Positions 15,557 to 23,366 of a DNA stretch of 33,287 nucleotides are shown piece after piece. The stretch is from contig JBNKWZ010000030.1 of NCBI GenBank assembly GCA_050300015.1, forward strand, positions 1 through 33,287. The letters are read 5' to 3'. A program made the translations under genes and the position numbers. Each line of letters starts with the position of its first letter. Within the stretch, counting starts at the first letter, position 1. The notes beneath the pieces were generated by a model. It was given only the letters and a program-made list of their open reading frames with translations. It was not told the origin of the DNA and did not search any database. This DNA comes from CAYZQH01 sp050300015. GTDB lineage: Bacteria > Pseudomonadota > Gammaproteobacteria > Pseudomonadales > Cellvibrionaceae.

Positions 15557-16003
15557 TTACAACGCTTCGGCAAACCGAATTTGAATGAACTGACCTTCGG
15601 CTAATTCCTCCACGCTATTAACTTTGCCGCTGACTTTAGTTTGGTTGTCCAGGCGTATGTTGATTAGGTTCTTGCCAGCCGGTTTTACAAGCGCGGTGCC
15701 TTGTTCAAGATCAATATCGACGATTGTCCCTTTCACATATTGAGGCTTTGGTTCAGTAGGCAAAAACGAGATCGCTTTCTGTTCTGGGGCTAATGCGGCA
15801 ATAGTGGTCGCTTTGTCATTCACGATCATGTGGTTGTACTCTGGCACTTGATTTTGTCTCTCAAAGTTAGTGTGGCTCAAAACGGCTGACGTCTTCGAGG
15901 TGGGGGCTGCGATTTCAGTAAAGCTGGGTGTCTCGCTGAGGGCAGAGGCAAGTGGAGAGGTGAGGGTGGTCATGGCAACGGCAAATGCAAATACTGTTTT
16001 CAT
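15557..16003 (-). CDS. Small secreted protein, unknown function
   Basis: This 148-residue protein has an N-terminal signal peptide (MKTVFAFAVAMTTLTSPLASA, cleavage probably after ASA). The middle is low-complexity and Thr/Ser/Ala rich. The C-terminal 55 residues (about 92-146) look like a small beta-barrel: VKGTIVDIDLEQGTALVKP, then SVEELAEGQFIQIRF. I chose ATG 16003 because TCAGGA lies just upstream and a signal peptide follows; the frame continues upstream without a better start. The C-terminal pattern recalls DUF5666-like OB folds. No function can be assigned. Confidence 0.7.
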   Translation of the reverse strand: MKTVFAFAVAMTTLTSPLASALSETPSFTEIAAPTSKTSAVLSHTNFERQNQVPEYNHMIVNDKATTIAALAPEQKAISFLPTEPKPQYVKGTIVDIDLEQGTALVKPAGKNLINIRLDNQTKVSGKVNSVEELAEGQFIQIRFAEAL

Positions 16004-16042
16004 GGTAGGGTCCTGATGGGGTGGCGGGTTGAATGTGTGTAA

Positions 16043-16070
16043 ATTATAGGCAAGCCTGTTGGGTTGTGTT
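16043..16070 (-). promoter_or_regulatory. Sigma70-like promoter for the small secreted protein
   Basis: On the minus strand a perfect TATAAT (16048-16043) lies 16 bases downstream of AACACA (16070-16065), a three-of-six match to the -35 consensus. Transcription would begin about 35 bases before the ATG at 16003. Confidence 0.4.
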
Positions 16071-16461
16071 ACCAAATGTATCGATTTTATTATACTGCTT
16101 TGCAGCAAGCTGATTTTCTTATTGCTGCATTTGGTTATATGCGGGGCCGTCGACGCCGCTTTGTGGCAGGGGTATGACTGTTTTATGATAATGGTGTTAC
16201 AAAAAGAAACGCAGTGAGGGGCGGCATGTCAACCGCATGTTTATTTCAACTTCAAAGTCTTTTCATCAAGGGTGCGTTTGGGGTTTAGTTAAAAGTCTGA
16301 AAGCCCAGTGCTTTTGAGTAAGGCAAACGGTTTACTTGGGGGATCGTGCAGTGGCATTCAACTGATAAGTCCGATGGCGCTTGAGATCTCTTTGCAAGTA
16401 AAGCATTACCCAAACCTAGCGTGACGTTTGTCGTTATGCTTTGGGTCTGTGATTTGAAGAA

Positions 16462-16494
16462 GTGGCCATAACTCGAAGGTGGCCATAACTCGAA
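16462..16494. repeat. 17-base tandem duplication
   Basis: GTGGCCATAACTCGAA occurs at 16462-16477 and again at 16479-16494. A partial third copy (GAGGCCATCG) begins soon after. It is a simple local duplication. Confidence 0.6.
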
Positions 16495-16552
16495 AGAGGC
16501 CATCGCTCAGCTGAGGGGGGCGCTCATCTTCCTCTGTGTGGATGACGGAGTG

Positions 16553-16582
16553 TACGAGGGGTCAATATACGAGGGTTCAATA
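16553..16582. repeat. 15-base tandem duplication
   Basis: TACGAGGGGTCAATA (16553-16567) is followed directly by TACGAGGGTTCAATA (16568-16582), with one mismatch. It is non-coding and lies 60 bases from the 17-base duplication. Confidence 0.6.
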
Positions 16583-16933
16583 TAAGGAAGATGTTGAGCG
16601 GTTCGAGGCGGTACTGTTTAAGGGGCTTGGAAGATTGCGAAAATTTTGAGCTATTTAAAGGGCTGTCTAGGACAATGGTTAAAATATAAAAGTGTAGGGA
16701 GGTCGCTCGTCGTCATAGGCCTACCCTTTTTGATGAACAGGTTTACAATAGAGGTTTGTGTTTCGGCGGGATGGCAGTGTGGCCAGCGGTTCTGCACCTT
16801 GGATAGGCATGTGACCCCTTGGTTGTGCATTAAAGCTACAAAATTGTCATTTTGAGTGTGAATAATTCACAGAATAAGTTCCAAATTGCTTTTAGGCTGT
16901 TGCCATGGTCATTAAGACAGGGATGGGCGGCGA

Positions 16934-17275
16934 ATGTTGAGTTTAATAGATTGTGAGATTGGGGTGCTTGCGATGGATTTAGAAGCTTGGAAGTTAGATG
17001 TGAAATCCGGTACCGCAGTGCACGCGACGGGTTTTAAATTGGTGGTTGAGGGCAACCCGGCCAATCCTATGGGCGTTACGCCCGGCCGGTTTCCGGAAGG
17101 GCTAACCGCGATTCAGCAGGCTACCTTGCTTCGGTGTGGGATAGAGGCCTTAATCGAGGCTGCGCTCGCGCAAAAAAATGATCAAGCGCGTCAGCGATTT
17201 TCCGTTGTGGCTGCTGAAACGGCTAAGGTCACCAAAACGAAGCCTTCTCGACCGGTGCTCTCGCTCAAGCGCTAA
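16934..17275 (+). CDS. Small conserved-looking hypothetical protein
   Basis: This 113-residue protein has no signal peptide or membrane segment. The central part is amphipathic: WKLDVKSGTAVHATGFKLVV, then GRFPEGLTAIQQATLLRCGI and a helix EALIEAALAQ. The tail is Lys-rich (TKTKPSRP). AGGGA sits ten bases before ATG 16934. ATG 16973 (14th codon) is an alternative start and would remove a leader unlike the rest. Codon use downstream looks like a real gene. I do not recognise the family; it is probably a cytoplasmic accessory protein. Confidence 0.6.
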   Translation: MLSLIDCEIGVLAMDLEAWKLDVKSGTAVHATGFKLVVEGNPANPMGVTPGRFPEGLTAIQQATLLRCGIEALIEAALAQKNDQARQRFSVVAAETAKVTKTKPSRPVLSLKR

Positions 17276-17364
17276 TGTCTAGGGTCAAATTTGCCACTGC
17301 TCTCGTTTTGCTTGTCGTCGGAGCCAGGTCAAATCAGCATGCAGGGCGTTGATTGAGCAACAGA

Positions 17365-17811
17365 TCAGCGCGTGCATTGGGCTTGGATATTGTCGCTCAG
17401 CTTTTCTTCTAGCGCCGTTAATTCATCGCAAATCAATCCTGGGTTGCCGTTCAGTCGCACTGTCTTTAGGGCTTTTATCCCCAGTAACGGCGTGATGCCG
17501 CCAAGTTGATTTTGGCTCACATCGATAAACACCAGCTGATCAAATACTTGAATCCCTTCTAAAGATCTCACACCCATATGGGCACAATTGAGTTGGGTCA
17601 AGCCGCTGGCTTGTTGCAAGGTTTGGTCATGAATGGCCGTTTGAACGCACTCGGCAAGGGCCTTGTCGGCAATGCTGTAGCCTGTGAAGATCTGTCGCTT
17701 GTTTTGAAGGTCTTGTTCATTCAGGCTGATTCGGTAGTGTTGGCACCCCAGTGTGAGTAAGCCCAGTACAGCACAAAATCCAATGATCAAAGTGAGTTTA
17801 AGTGCGCGCAT
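17365..17811 (-). CDS. Short leucine-rich-repeat lipoprotein
   Basis: This 148-residue protein has a hydrophobic signal segment ending in the lipobox LTLGC. The second half carries about three leucine-rich-repeat turns: LTQLNCAHMGVRSLEGI, LVFIDVSQNQLGGITPLLGI and LKTVRLNGNPGLICDEL. Cysteines near the repeats (ALAEC, LNC, LIC, QAQC) may form disulfides. AGGAA lies just before the ATG. Such short LRR lipoproteins probably bind protein or envelope partners; nothing specific can be said. It is convergent with the 113-residue gene and diverges from the OmpA-family gene. Confidence 0.75.
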   Translation of the reverse strand: MRALKLTLIIGFCAVLGLLTLGCQHYRISLNEQDLQNKRQIFTGYSIADKALAECVQTAIHDQTLQQASGLTQLNCAHMGVRSLEGIQVFDQLVFIDVSQNQLGGITPLLGIKALKTVRLNGNPGLICDELTALEEKLSDNIQAQCTR

Positions 17812-17988
17812 GCTTTCCTGGCCGTGTCAGTGAAATTTTCAGGTGCGGACATAACCTGCACCGCTTTTTGAACTATACTGGCGCATACGTTCTAAAGTCG
17901 AGTTTTTTGGCTTCAGCGGTGGTTAAGTTTCCCTATGTTTGAATCCCAGAATCGCTCAACGAACAACAATGAATTAAGGAGCCACTCT

Positions 17989-18639
17989 ATGCGCTTATTG
18001 AAAACCTCCGCCTTTGCCCTGCTACTGTGTGGGTGCACGACAATGGACCCCTATACTGGAGAGCAAAAAACCAGCAATGCCACAAAGGGCGCTGTCGGTG
18101 GTGCCGTGCTTGGCGCTGTCATAGGCGCGGCCACTTCTAGTAAGAACGACCGTGACAAAGGCGTATTAACCGGCGCGGTAGCGGGTGCGGCTTTGGGTGG
18201 TGGCGGTGGCTATTATATGGATCGCCAGGAAAAGATCTTGCGCGATCGGCTGGTGGGTACCGGTGTGCAAGTGCGGCGTGATGGCGACAATATTCAATTG
18301 ATCATGCCTGGCAATATTACCTTTGCTACAGGAAAGTCGGACATTCGTCCCGATTTTTACAGCGTTTTAGATTCCGTGGCGCAAGTACTCGCGGAGTTTA
18401 AAGACACCCGTATTAGTGTCAGTGGGCATACGGATAACACCGGTGGCGCTGACCTCAATCAAATGTTGAGCGAGCAACGCGCTAGTGCCGTTAAGATGTA
18501 TTTGATCGGCAAGAAAGTGGCTGCGGGCCGAGTGAATGCAGTGGGTTACTCCTATCGCTACCCTATTGCTAGCAACAGCACACCCGAAGGGCGTCAGGCC
18601 AATCGACGTGTTGAATTAAATTTAGAGCAGATGAAGTAA
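17989..18639 (+). CDS. OmpA-family lipoprotein with glycine-zipper (YiaD-like)
   Basis: This 216-residue outer-membrane lipoprotein has a lipobox around LLLCGC (Cys16). A glycine-zipper segment at about 32-78 (GAVGGAVLGAVIGAA and GAVAGAALGGGGGYY) is followed by a C-terminal OmpA domain (about 105-213) with the peptidoglycan-binding pattern GHTDNTGGADLNQMLSEQRA and a closing NRRVELNL. It should tether the outer membrane to the cell wall, like E. coli YiaD. I set the start at ATG 17989 because AAGGAG lies seven bases upstream and the lipobox then falls in place; an upstream in-frame ATG at 17935 adds a polar leader. A TATACT at 17874-17879 may be its -10 box. A strong terminator follows the gene. 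Confidence 0.88.
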   Translation: MRLLKTSAFALLLCGCTTMDPYTGEQKTSNATKGAVGGAVLGAVIGAATSSKNDRDKGVLTGAVAGAALGGGGGYYMDRQEKILRDRLVGTGVQVRRDGDNIQLIMPGNITFATGKSDIRPDFYSVLDSVAQVLAEFKDTRISVSGHTDNTGGADLNQMLSEQRASAVKMYLIGKKVAAGRVNAVGYSYRYPIASNSTPEGRQANRRVELNLEQMK

Positions 18640-18665
18640 ACGCCGCGTCCATACCTCCCAAACTC

Positions 18666-18688
18666 AAAAGCCCTTCGGGGCTTTTTTT
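18666..18688 (+). terminator. Rho-independent terminator after the OmpA-family gene
   Basis: AAAAGCCC-TTCG-GGGC is followed by seven T residues (18682-18688). The stem is GCCC/GGGC with a UUCG-type tetraloop, extended by A-T pairs. It lies 27 bases after the stop at 18639. Confidence 0.9.
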
Positions 18689-18742
18689 ATGTCGCTACGC
18701 CGGTTTTTCAGCGGAGGTTTTGGGTTGAGCGTTGACTTGAGG

Positions 18743-19324
18743 TTAGGCCAACGCCTTGAGCACCAGTGTTTTTTGAGGTGGGGCTAGCGGGATGCTCAGT
18801 GCGGCTTGGTGCCCTTTTTCAGACATTTTTGCCCAGGTTTTCTGTATGATATCAATGAGTTTCTCTTCATCGTGCTTTTTGGCGAAATCTTCGAGGTAAA
18901 ACTCAAGAAAGACTAGGCAAATCACGTCTTCTAAGCACTGGCTTTCGGCATCTCGTTTTAAGCCGCGTTTTTGGACCAGGTATTGGGTGCGTTCGATATC
19001 GGTGGGGGCGTAACCTACTTGGGCCATCAGGTCCCCCACGCGTTTGGCGTGGAACAATCCCAGTTCGGCACGCCACTTCTTGTAGCCACTACGCCCCTCT
19101 GGGTAGTCACTGCGCGGGCTTTTCCAGCGCTCGATATGCTGTCCTCTTGCCGCAATTTGTAAGTGCTCAGAGGCCTCAACGGCGAAGCGAGCCAGCCACT
19201 GGCTCATACGTTTGCCATATAACCATTCTTTGGGTTGGGGCAGTTGTGTGTCGTCTAACTCGAAGTTGGGGTCGGCACGATTGGCGCTGTCAATCAGCCC
19301 CAATACATCGTTCAATTTTGACAT
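18743..19324 (-). CDS. DUF4202 family protein
   Basis: This 193-residue cytoplasmic protein shows the DUF4202 pattern throughout: DSANRADPN near the start, LYGKRMSQWL, AARGQHIERW (about 59-68), DYPEGRSGYKKWR, QCLEDVICLVFLEFY (about 129-143) and KTWAKMSEKG. The His/Asp content of AARGQHIERW and the LED motif suggests an HD-domain-like helical fold, but that is inference. Its molecular function is not established. It starts 13 bases after fnr ends, with AGGT upstream, so it is very likely co-transcribed with the oxygen-responsive regulator. Length is normal and nothing is missing. Confidence 0.88.
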   Translation of the reverse strand: MSKLNDVLGLIDSANRADPNFELDDTQLPQPKEWLYGKRMSQWLARFAVEASEHLQIAARGQHIERWKSPRSDYPEGRSGYKKWRAELGLFHAKRVGDLMAQVGYAPTDIERTQYLVQKRGLKRDAESQCLEDVICLVFLEFYLEDFAKKHDEEKLIDIIQKTWAKMSEKGHQAALSIPLAPPQKTLVLKALA

Positions 19325-19337
19325 GACTTACCTTTGT

Positions 19338-20081
19338 TTAACGGCAGGTTTCAGGCATGGACAGTGTGCGTAATCCTTCAAGGTCATTGATTTGGACGTG
19401 CTTTTTATCCAGCGTAATGAGGCCTTGTTTGCTCATACGTCCAAGCACTCTGCTAACGGTTTCGATGGTCAAGCCTAAATAGTTCCCCATATCTGCACGC
19501 GACATGGGGAGGTAAAATTCAGTCGCTGATAAACCACGGGAATGATTGCGGGTGGCGATACTCAAAATCAAAGCGCTCAGTCGTTCCTCTGCACTGTTCT
19601 TAGACAGCAGGGTAATTAATTGCTGGTCGTTACTGATTTCTTTACTCATCAATTGAAAAAAGCGTCGCTGCAAAGAGGGTAATTTTGTACTCAAATCTTC
19701 AAGGCGATCGAAAGGAATCTCGCAAACAGCGGAGGTTTCCAGTGCGATGGCAGAATTGGTGTGGGTATTGTCCGCAAGCCCATCCATGCCAATAATTTCG
19801 CCTGGTAGATAAAAACCGGTGATCTGCTCAGTACCATCTTTGGTGACATTGACCGACTTTATGGCGCCCGAGCGTACGGCATAAACCGAGCGAAATTTGT
19901 CGCCTGCGTGATAAATACGTTCCCCTTTGTGTGCAGGGCGCCCCCGCTGGACGATTTCTTCCAGGCGTCCGATATCCTCTAGCTCTAGGCTTATGGGGAG
20001 GCATAACGCGCTTAAACGACAGTTGGCGCAGTGCACCTGTTGATTTACGTGACAGTGTGAAACTGGGTGAGAGACCGACAT
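19338..20081 (-). CDS. fnr: Oxygen-sensing Fe-S regulator FNR/ANR
   Basis: This 247-residue CRP-family regulator has C18, C21 and C27 (VHCANCRLSALC) plus C120. These match the four cluster ligands of E. coli FNR (C20, C23, C29, C122) with a constant offset of two, so it should bind an oxygen-labile [4Fe-4S] cluster. A cyclic-nucleotide-like beta barrel spans about 35-130 and a dimerisation helix about 135-160. The helix-turn-helix (about 193-221) includes E207, S210 and R211 in LTIETVSRVLGR, the residues that read TTGAT half-sites. It should switch genes between aerobic and anaerobic growth. It has its own promoter and a HemN-like gene directly upstream; hemN commonly neighbours fnr/anr. Confidence 0.95.
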   Translation of the reverse strand: MSVSHPVSHCHVNQQVHCANCRLSALCLPISLELEDIGRLEEIVQRGRPAHKGERIYHAGDKFRSVYAVRSGAIKSVNVTKDGTEQITGFYLPGEIIGMDGLADNTHTNSAIALETSAVCEIPFDRLEDLSTKLPSLQRRFFQLMSKEISNDQQLITLLSKNSAEERLSALILSIATRNHSRGLSATEFYLPMSRADMGNYLGLTIETVSRVLGRMSKQGLITLDKKHVQINDLEGLRTLSMPETCR

Positions 20082-20114
20082 GGTTTGGACGCAGGCAGTG
20101 GATCAGTACGACGA

Positions 20115-20144
20115 AGGATAGTGGATGCTAAAACCCCTTGTCAA
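20115..20144 (-). promoter_or_regulatory. Sigma70 promoter of fnr
   Basis: On the minus strand a perfect TTGACA (20144-20139) is followed after 18 bases by TATCCT (20120-20115), a four-of-six -10 match. Transcription would start near 20108, giving a leader of about 27 bases to the fnr ATG. No full FNR box (TTGAT-N4-ATCAA) is seen here. Confidence 0.6.
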
Positions 20145-20157
20145 AGGGCGCGGTGAT

Positions 20158-21018
20158 TTATCGAAACCCAGAGGTTGGCAAACAGGTGCGTTCCACATGA
20201 TCAGCATAGTCATCAATGCCTTGAATGTTGAACCACTTTAATCCGCCGAGGCAAGAGCACGCAGCGGGCCCTAAGCGCAGAACATCGTGTGGCCGAGTGT
20301 GTAATCTTGAGCCCGCGCGGATGAGCACATGATCGTTGTGGAGGTAGTAACCGACTGCCGCCAGGCGTTCAATGACTTCGTCAGTGGGTAAGCTAAAGAG
20401 GGCCCTTGGTGGCGATAGAAAGTCTACTGAGTCAGGCTCCACTTTAACCAGAAGTGTCACCAGTGCATCGAAAGGCTTAAGGGTTTGCGGTAGTTCTAGA
20501 GCCAGACTCGTAAAGTCAAAACGAAAGTCGCGGATGCTGTCGAACAATCGCTCAATAGTGGCAATGGGAGTGGTGGCTTCGGATTGTAGGTAAAGGTGGT
20601 TAAACCCCAACCCTTTCAGTAGTGCCACCTTTTCGATGGTGATTTCGCGCGGTGTCAGCGTAACGGCATGTTCCACATGGTGGCCACGTACCAATTTAAA
20701 CTGCTGACCCAGTGCATGTACCCATTGGGTTACGTTGGCGTCATCCATGATGGCAAAGGGCGAAGTGATCCCTATTTCACAAATGGGGCGTTTGGTAAAG
20801 TAAGGGGACCAGGCTCGTATCTCCCGCAGCAACCACTGCCAATCAAAAGAAACCCCTTGATCAAAAGCGACTTTTTTGAGCTCAGCGCAATTGACTTCAA
20901 TTCCCATGGGCGCAATGGTATTACTCACGCATTGATCCAGCGTCTCAAGTATGACTTGCTCGGGTAGTGAGGTGTCTGGCAGTGGGTTCATTGCCTGTGA
21001 ATGCGTCGCTATTACCAT
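20158..21018 (-). CDS. HemN-like protein lacking the radical-SAM cluster motif
   Basis: The protein is 286 residues from ATG 21018, or 302 from a TTG at 21066; neither start has a good Shine-Dalgarno. The middle aligns with E. coli HemN: LLREIRAWSPYFTKR against the HemN helix ending REI-x3-P-x-F, then TPREITIEKVALLKGLGFNHL against VDPREIELDVLDHLRAEGFN. The C-terminus LRLGPAACSCLGG matches HemN's LLGMGVSAISMIG region. However, the CxxxCxxC cluster motif before the first block is gone (a lone Cys in GIEVNCAEL), and HemN's GGGTP is IGITSP. It cannot be a normal oxygen-independent coproporphyrinogen oxidase. It may be a non-catalytic relative that handles heme or porphyrin, or a decaying gene, although the frame is intact. 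It lies between cobB and fnr. Confidence 0.7.
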   Translation of the reverse strand: MVIATHSQAMNPLPDTSLPEQVILETLDQCVSNTIAPMGIEVNCAELKKVAFDQGVSFDWQWLLREIRAWSPYFTKRPICEIGITSPFAIMDDANVTQWVHALGQQFKLVRGHHVEHAVTLTPREITIEKVALLKGLGFNHLYLQSEATTPIATIERLFDSIRDFRFDFTSLALELPQTLKPFDALVTLLVKVEPDSVDFLSPPRALFSLPTDEVIERLAAVGYYLHNDHVLIRAGSRLHTRPHDVLRLGPAACSCLGGLKWFNIQGIDDYADHVERTCLPTSGFR

Positions 21019-21097
21019 GGCTGCCAGTTTAGGTGTGTTGTGAGTGAGGATATTGACCCATGTCAAGGGTTGTGTCTTTTGATGGGCGGGCGGCTCG

Positions 21098-21802
21098 TTA
21101 ATCTAAGGCGTTAAAAAAGGCGCTGACCGTTGCAGAGGCTGGCCCATAGTGGCGCTCAGCAAAGTAGGATTGTACCTGACTCGGCTCGAGGTTGAGTTCA
21201 ACCGTATGCGCCCCGAAGCGGCGAGCCAACGCCACAAAGCCTGCTGCGGGGTAAACGTGCCCGCTGGTGCCTATGGCTACGAAAAGGTCGCACGTCTTTA
21301 ACGCTTGCTCTATGGTTGGCATTGACAGGGGTATCTCGCCAAACCACACAATGTGAGGTCTAAGGTGGCCGGGCGCGGCACAGCAAGGGCAGCATGTGTC
21401 GGGGCCTAAGTCTTGCTGCCACGCCCAGACTTTGCCTGTGTGTGTACAGCGCGCTTTTAGAAGCTCGCCGTGCATGTGCACAACGGTTTGACTACCTGCT
21501 TGCTCGTGGAGGTTGTCCACATTTTGGGTGACCAGTAAGAAGTCGCCCTTAAAGCGTTGTTCAAAGCTTGCCAAGTGGTGGTGTGCCGCGTTCGGTTCTG
21601 CGTCCTGCAAAAGTTGTTTGCGACGGGCGTTGTAAAAACGGTGAACCAGTACCGGATTACGCCGATAGGCTTCTGGTGTACAAACGTCTTCTACGCGGTG
21701 ATTTTCCCAAAGGCCCTCATTGTCACGAAAGGTTTTAAGGCCGCTTTCAGCCGATACACCAGCACCAGTGAGTACCACAACGTGACGATAGCCGGCGCTC
21801 AC
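21098..21802 (-). CDS. cobB: NAD-dependent protein deacylase, sirtuin CobB
   Basis: This 234-residue class III sirtuin has the NAD-binding GAGVSAESGLKTFR (13-26), QNVDNLH (93-99) and catalytic H111 in HMHGE. Zinc-binding Cys lie at 119 and in the CCPCC cluster (137-141). Y57 and R60 (FYNARR) match the Tyr and Arg that let CobB and SIRT5 remove succinyl groups as well as acetyl groups. The C-terminal GTSGHVYPAAGF and VELNLEPSQV are also typical. The start is GTG 21802, whose first base is the last base of the lpxO stop (TAGTG), so translation is coupled to lpxO. It acts in the cytoplasm on acylated lysines, including metabolic enzymes. Confidence 0.95.
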   Translation of the reverse strand: MSAGYRHVVVLTGAGVSAESGLKTFRDNEGLWENHRVEDVCTPEAYRRNPVLVHRFYNARRKQLLQDAEPNAAHHHLASFEQRFKGDFLLVTQNVDNLHEQAGSQTVVHMHGELLKARCTHTGKVWAWQQDLGPDTCCPCCAAPGHLRPHIVWFGEIPLSMPTIEQALKTCDLFVAIGTSGHVYPAAGFVALARRFGAHTVELNLEPSQVQSYFAERHYGPASATVSAFFNALD

Positions 21803-22761
21803 TACACGAGGGCGCGCAATAAGGCTATGACGCCGTACAAAAGGCCCAACACCAACAGCAGTGCCACGGCATTGATGGCATATTTGGCGGCATTGTACAA
21901 AGGTTTATTGGTGCGCTTAAGCGCTTTGCCGCGCAACATAATGGGCTCTACGGTTGCCAATAGCTTACTTGCTGCACCGCGTTTATCCTCTGCGGTATTG
22001 GGCACCAGAGACACCCGCATAAAGATTTTATATAAGGCATTAAACAGTCGGCCAGGTAACAACATAGGGCGATCCACATCGCACATTAATATTAAACGAT
22101 GTTGATCCGTGTCATTGCGCACGTAATGGATGTAGGTCTCGTCAAACAATAAAGCGTCGCCATCGCGCCAGGAATAAGTTTGGCCATCGACACTAATAAA
22201 GCAATCATCCGAATTGGGGGTGGCTAAACCTAAGTGGTACCGCAGTGAGCAGGCAAAAGGGTCTAAGTGGCGCGTTAATTGGGCGCCAGGAGGCAGGATA
22301 GAAAACATGGCGCCATTCACGGATTTCGCCTTGTTCAGTATTTCCACCGTTTTAGGGCATAAACGCTTTGCAGATTCATGGTTGTATCCATACCACTTTA
22401 AATAAAATTTACGCCAGCCGTATTTGTGAAACGTTCTAAACCCCACGTCGTAATGGGCTGCTTCACCGGGTTGGTTAATCGTATCAAACACATTTTGTTC
22501 TTTTAGGGCTAGGGCCTCTGCTTGTATGGTTTGCCAGTGTTCACGGATTTCTTCTAATTCTGGAAACTGCGCCAGGTCCATGATCGGCTTGGCGGCACGC
22601 CTTTGGGTGAAAAGGTATAAGAAGCAATTAAGGGGAGAAAATACCGGCCAGCCCTTACGCAAATATTCTGTTGTACTGGTAAACCGGGCCTGGCCGCGCC
22701 ATTGATACACGTACACCATGGCGACGGTGCAAAGTACTAAGATCAGAAAAATGTAAACCAC
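21802..22761 (-). CDS. lpxO: Lipid A 2-hydroxylase LpxO-like (aspartyl/asparaginyl hydroxylase family)
   Basis: This 319-residue membrane-anchored, Fe(II)/2-oxoglutarate-type hydroxylase has an N-terminal TM segment (about 2-19), a cytoplasmic catalytic domain and a C-terminal TM segment (about 292-317). Key blocks match Salmonella LpxO: PLNCFLYLF (43-51), KFYLKWY, LPPGAQLTRHLDPFACSLRY (iron ligands H165 and D167), SWRDGD and FDETYIHYVRND (H212). LpxO hydroxylates the secondary acyl chain of lipid A using oxygen. The start is GTG 22761; lengths before the conserved blocks equal those in LpxO. It overlaps cobB by one base. Substrate assignment rests on similarity alone, since several LpxO paralogues exist. 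Confidence 0.85.
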   Translation of the reverse strand: MVYIFLILVLCTVAMVYVYQWRGQARFTSTTEYLRKGWPVFSPLNCFLYLFTQRRAAKPIMDLAQFPELEEIREHWQTIQAEALALKEQNVFDTINQPGEAAHYDVGFRTFHKYGWRKFYLKWYGYNHESAKRLCPKTVEILNKAKSVNGAMFSILPPGAQLTRHLDPFACSLRYHLGLATPNSDDCFISVDGQTYSWRDGDALLFDETYIHYVRNDTDQHRLILMCDVDRPMLLPGRLFNALYKIFMRVSLVPNTAEDKRGAASKLLATVEPIMLRGKALKRTNKPLYNAAKYAINAVALLLVLGLLYGVIALLRALV

Positions 22762-22913
22762 GAGCGTACTCTCATTTGAGCTAAGGGCGACTGTGGCGGC
22801 CTAGCACGCAGGCCTATTGTATAGGGGCGCGGCGGCACACAGTACGTTAAATTGGGGGGAATTCTATCGATTTACGCCCCGAAGTAAAAGGGACGTTGTT
22901 CGGGGGGCGGCCG

Positions 22914-22934
22914 GAGGCGCCACGCGAGCGCCTC
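22914..22934 (-). other. GC-rich hairpin downstream of comFB
   Basis: GAGGCGC (22914-22920) pairs perfectly with GCGCCTC (22928-22934) over a 7-base loop, just after the comFB stop at 22940. No T tract follows on the minus strand, so termination there would not be the classical rho-independent kind. Confidence 0.4.
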
Positions 22935-22939
22935 AAAGT

Positions 22940-23272
22940 TTAGGCTTCTTCTGCCAAGCCTCTGGTTTTTACCTTAAGGCGAAGCTCCATGTAATCCAGC
23001 GCCTCGTTGACGGCTTTGTTCACCCTTTCAAGAATGGCACTTTGCTCGTCTCCGGTAAGATAAAACATCGTATCCACATCGTAGCGCACATATTTAGTGG
23101 GCAACTTGTTGAGTGCAATACAGGCTAAATCCGATTGTAAATCATGACTGAAGGGTTTGGCCCGTGGTGCTGTGCGTATGGCATCTAGAACCAATTTTTC
23201 ATAGTAGTTGTGTACAGTGCCATAAGTGGCGTCAATATCACTGTCGATGGCTTTTAAAGCGTTGGTGAGCAT
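22940..23272 (-). CDS. comFB: ComFB family (late competence development) protein
   Basis: This 110-residue cytoplasmic protein matches the ComFB family: NYYEKLVLDAI (about 22-32), DLQSDLACIALNKLPTKYVR (about 44-63), VDTMFYLTGDEQ, and a C-terminal helix ending EALDYMELRLK. ComFB is encoded within the late competence comF operon of Bacillus and occurs widely in gammaproteobacteria; ComFB-domain proteins have been linked to cyclic di-nucleotide binding in cyanobacteria. The role here is uncertain. GGAGG lies eight bases before the ATG. It is 94 bases downstream of mnmC on the same strand. Confidence 0.88.
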   Translation of the reverse strand: MLTNALKAIDSDIDATYGTVHNYYEKLVLDAIRTAPRAKPFSHDLQSDLACIALNKLPTKYVRYDVDTMFYLTGDEQSAILERVNKAVNEALDYMELRLKVKTRGLAEEA

Positions 23273-23366
23273 GGTAAGTCCCTCCTGACTCGTTATTGTT
23301 TTGGCAATAGGGTTGCTTTCAGTATAGCCCGATTTTTATGCTTAAACTATGCGCTGTTTGGTGTTT

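Larger units (their letters stand above)
16004..16933. other. 930-base gene-free region with two short tandem repeats
   Basis: Apart from the promoter candidate at 16043-16070 and the tandem repeats at 16462-16494 and 16553-16582, I see nothing definite. Frames of about 70 codons on either strand have unlike-protein composition and no start signals. The sequence may be a degraded gene or spacer. Confidence 0.4.

Noticed and set aside
16285..16503. 72-codon minus-strand frame covering the 17-base tandem repeat
   Set aside because: Composition looks random and its start lies in the duplication; no ribosome-binding site.
16646..16855. 69-codon plus-strand frame
   Set aside because: No start signal and no protein-like pattern; adjoining sequence is spacer.
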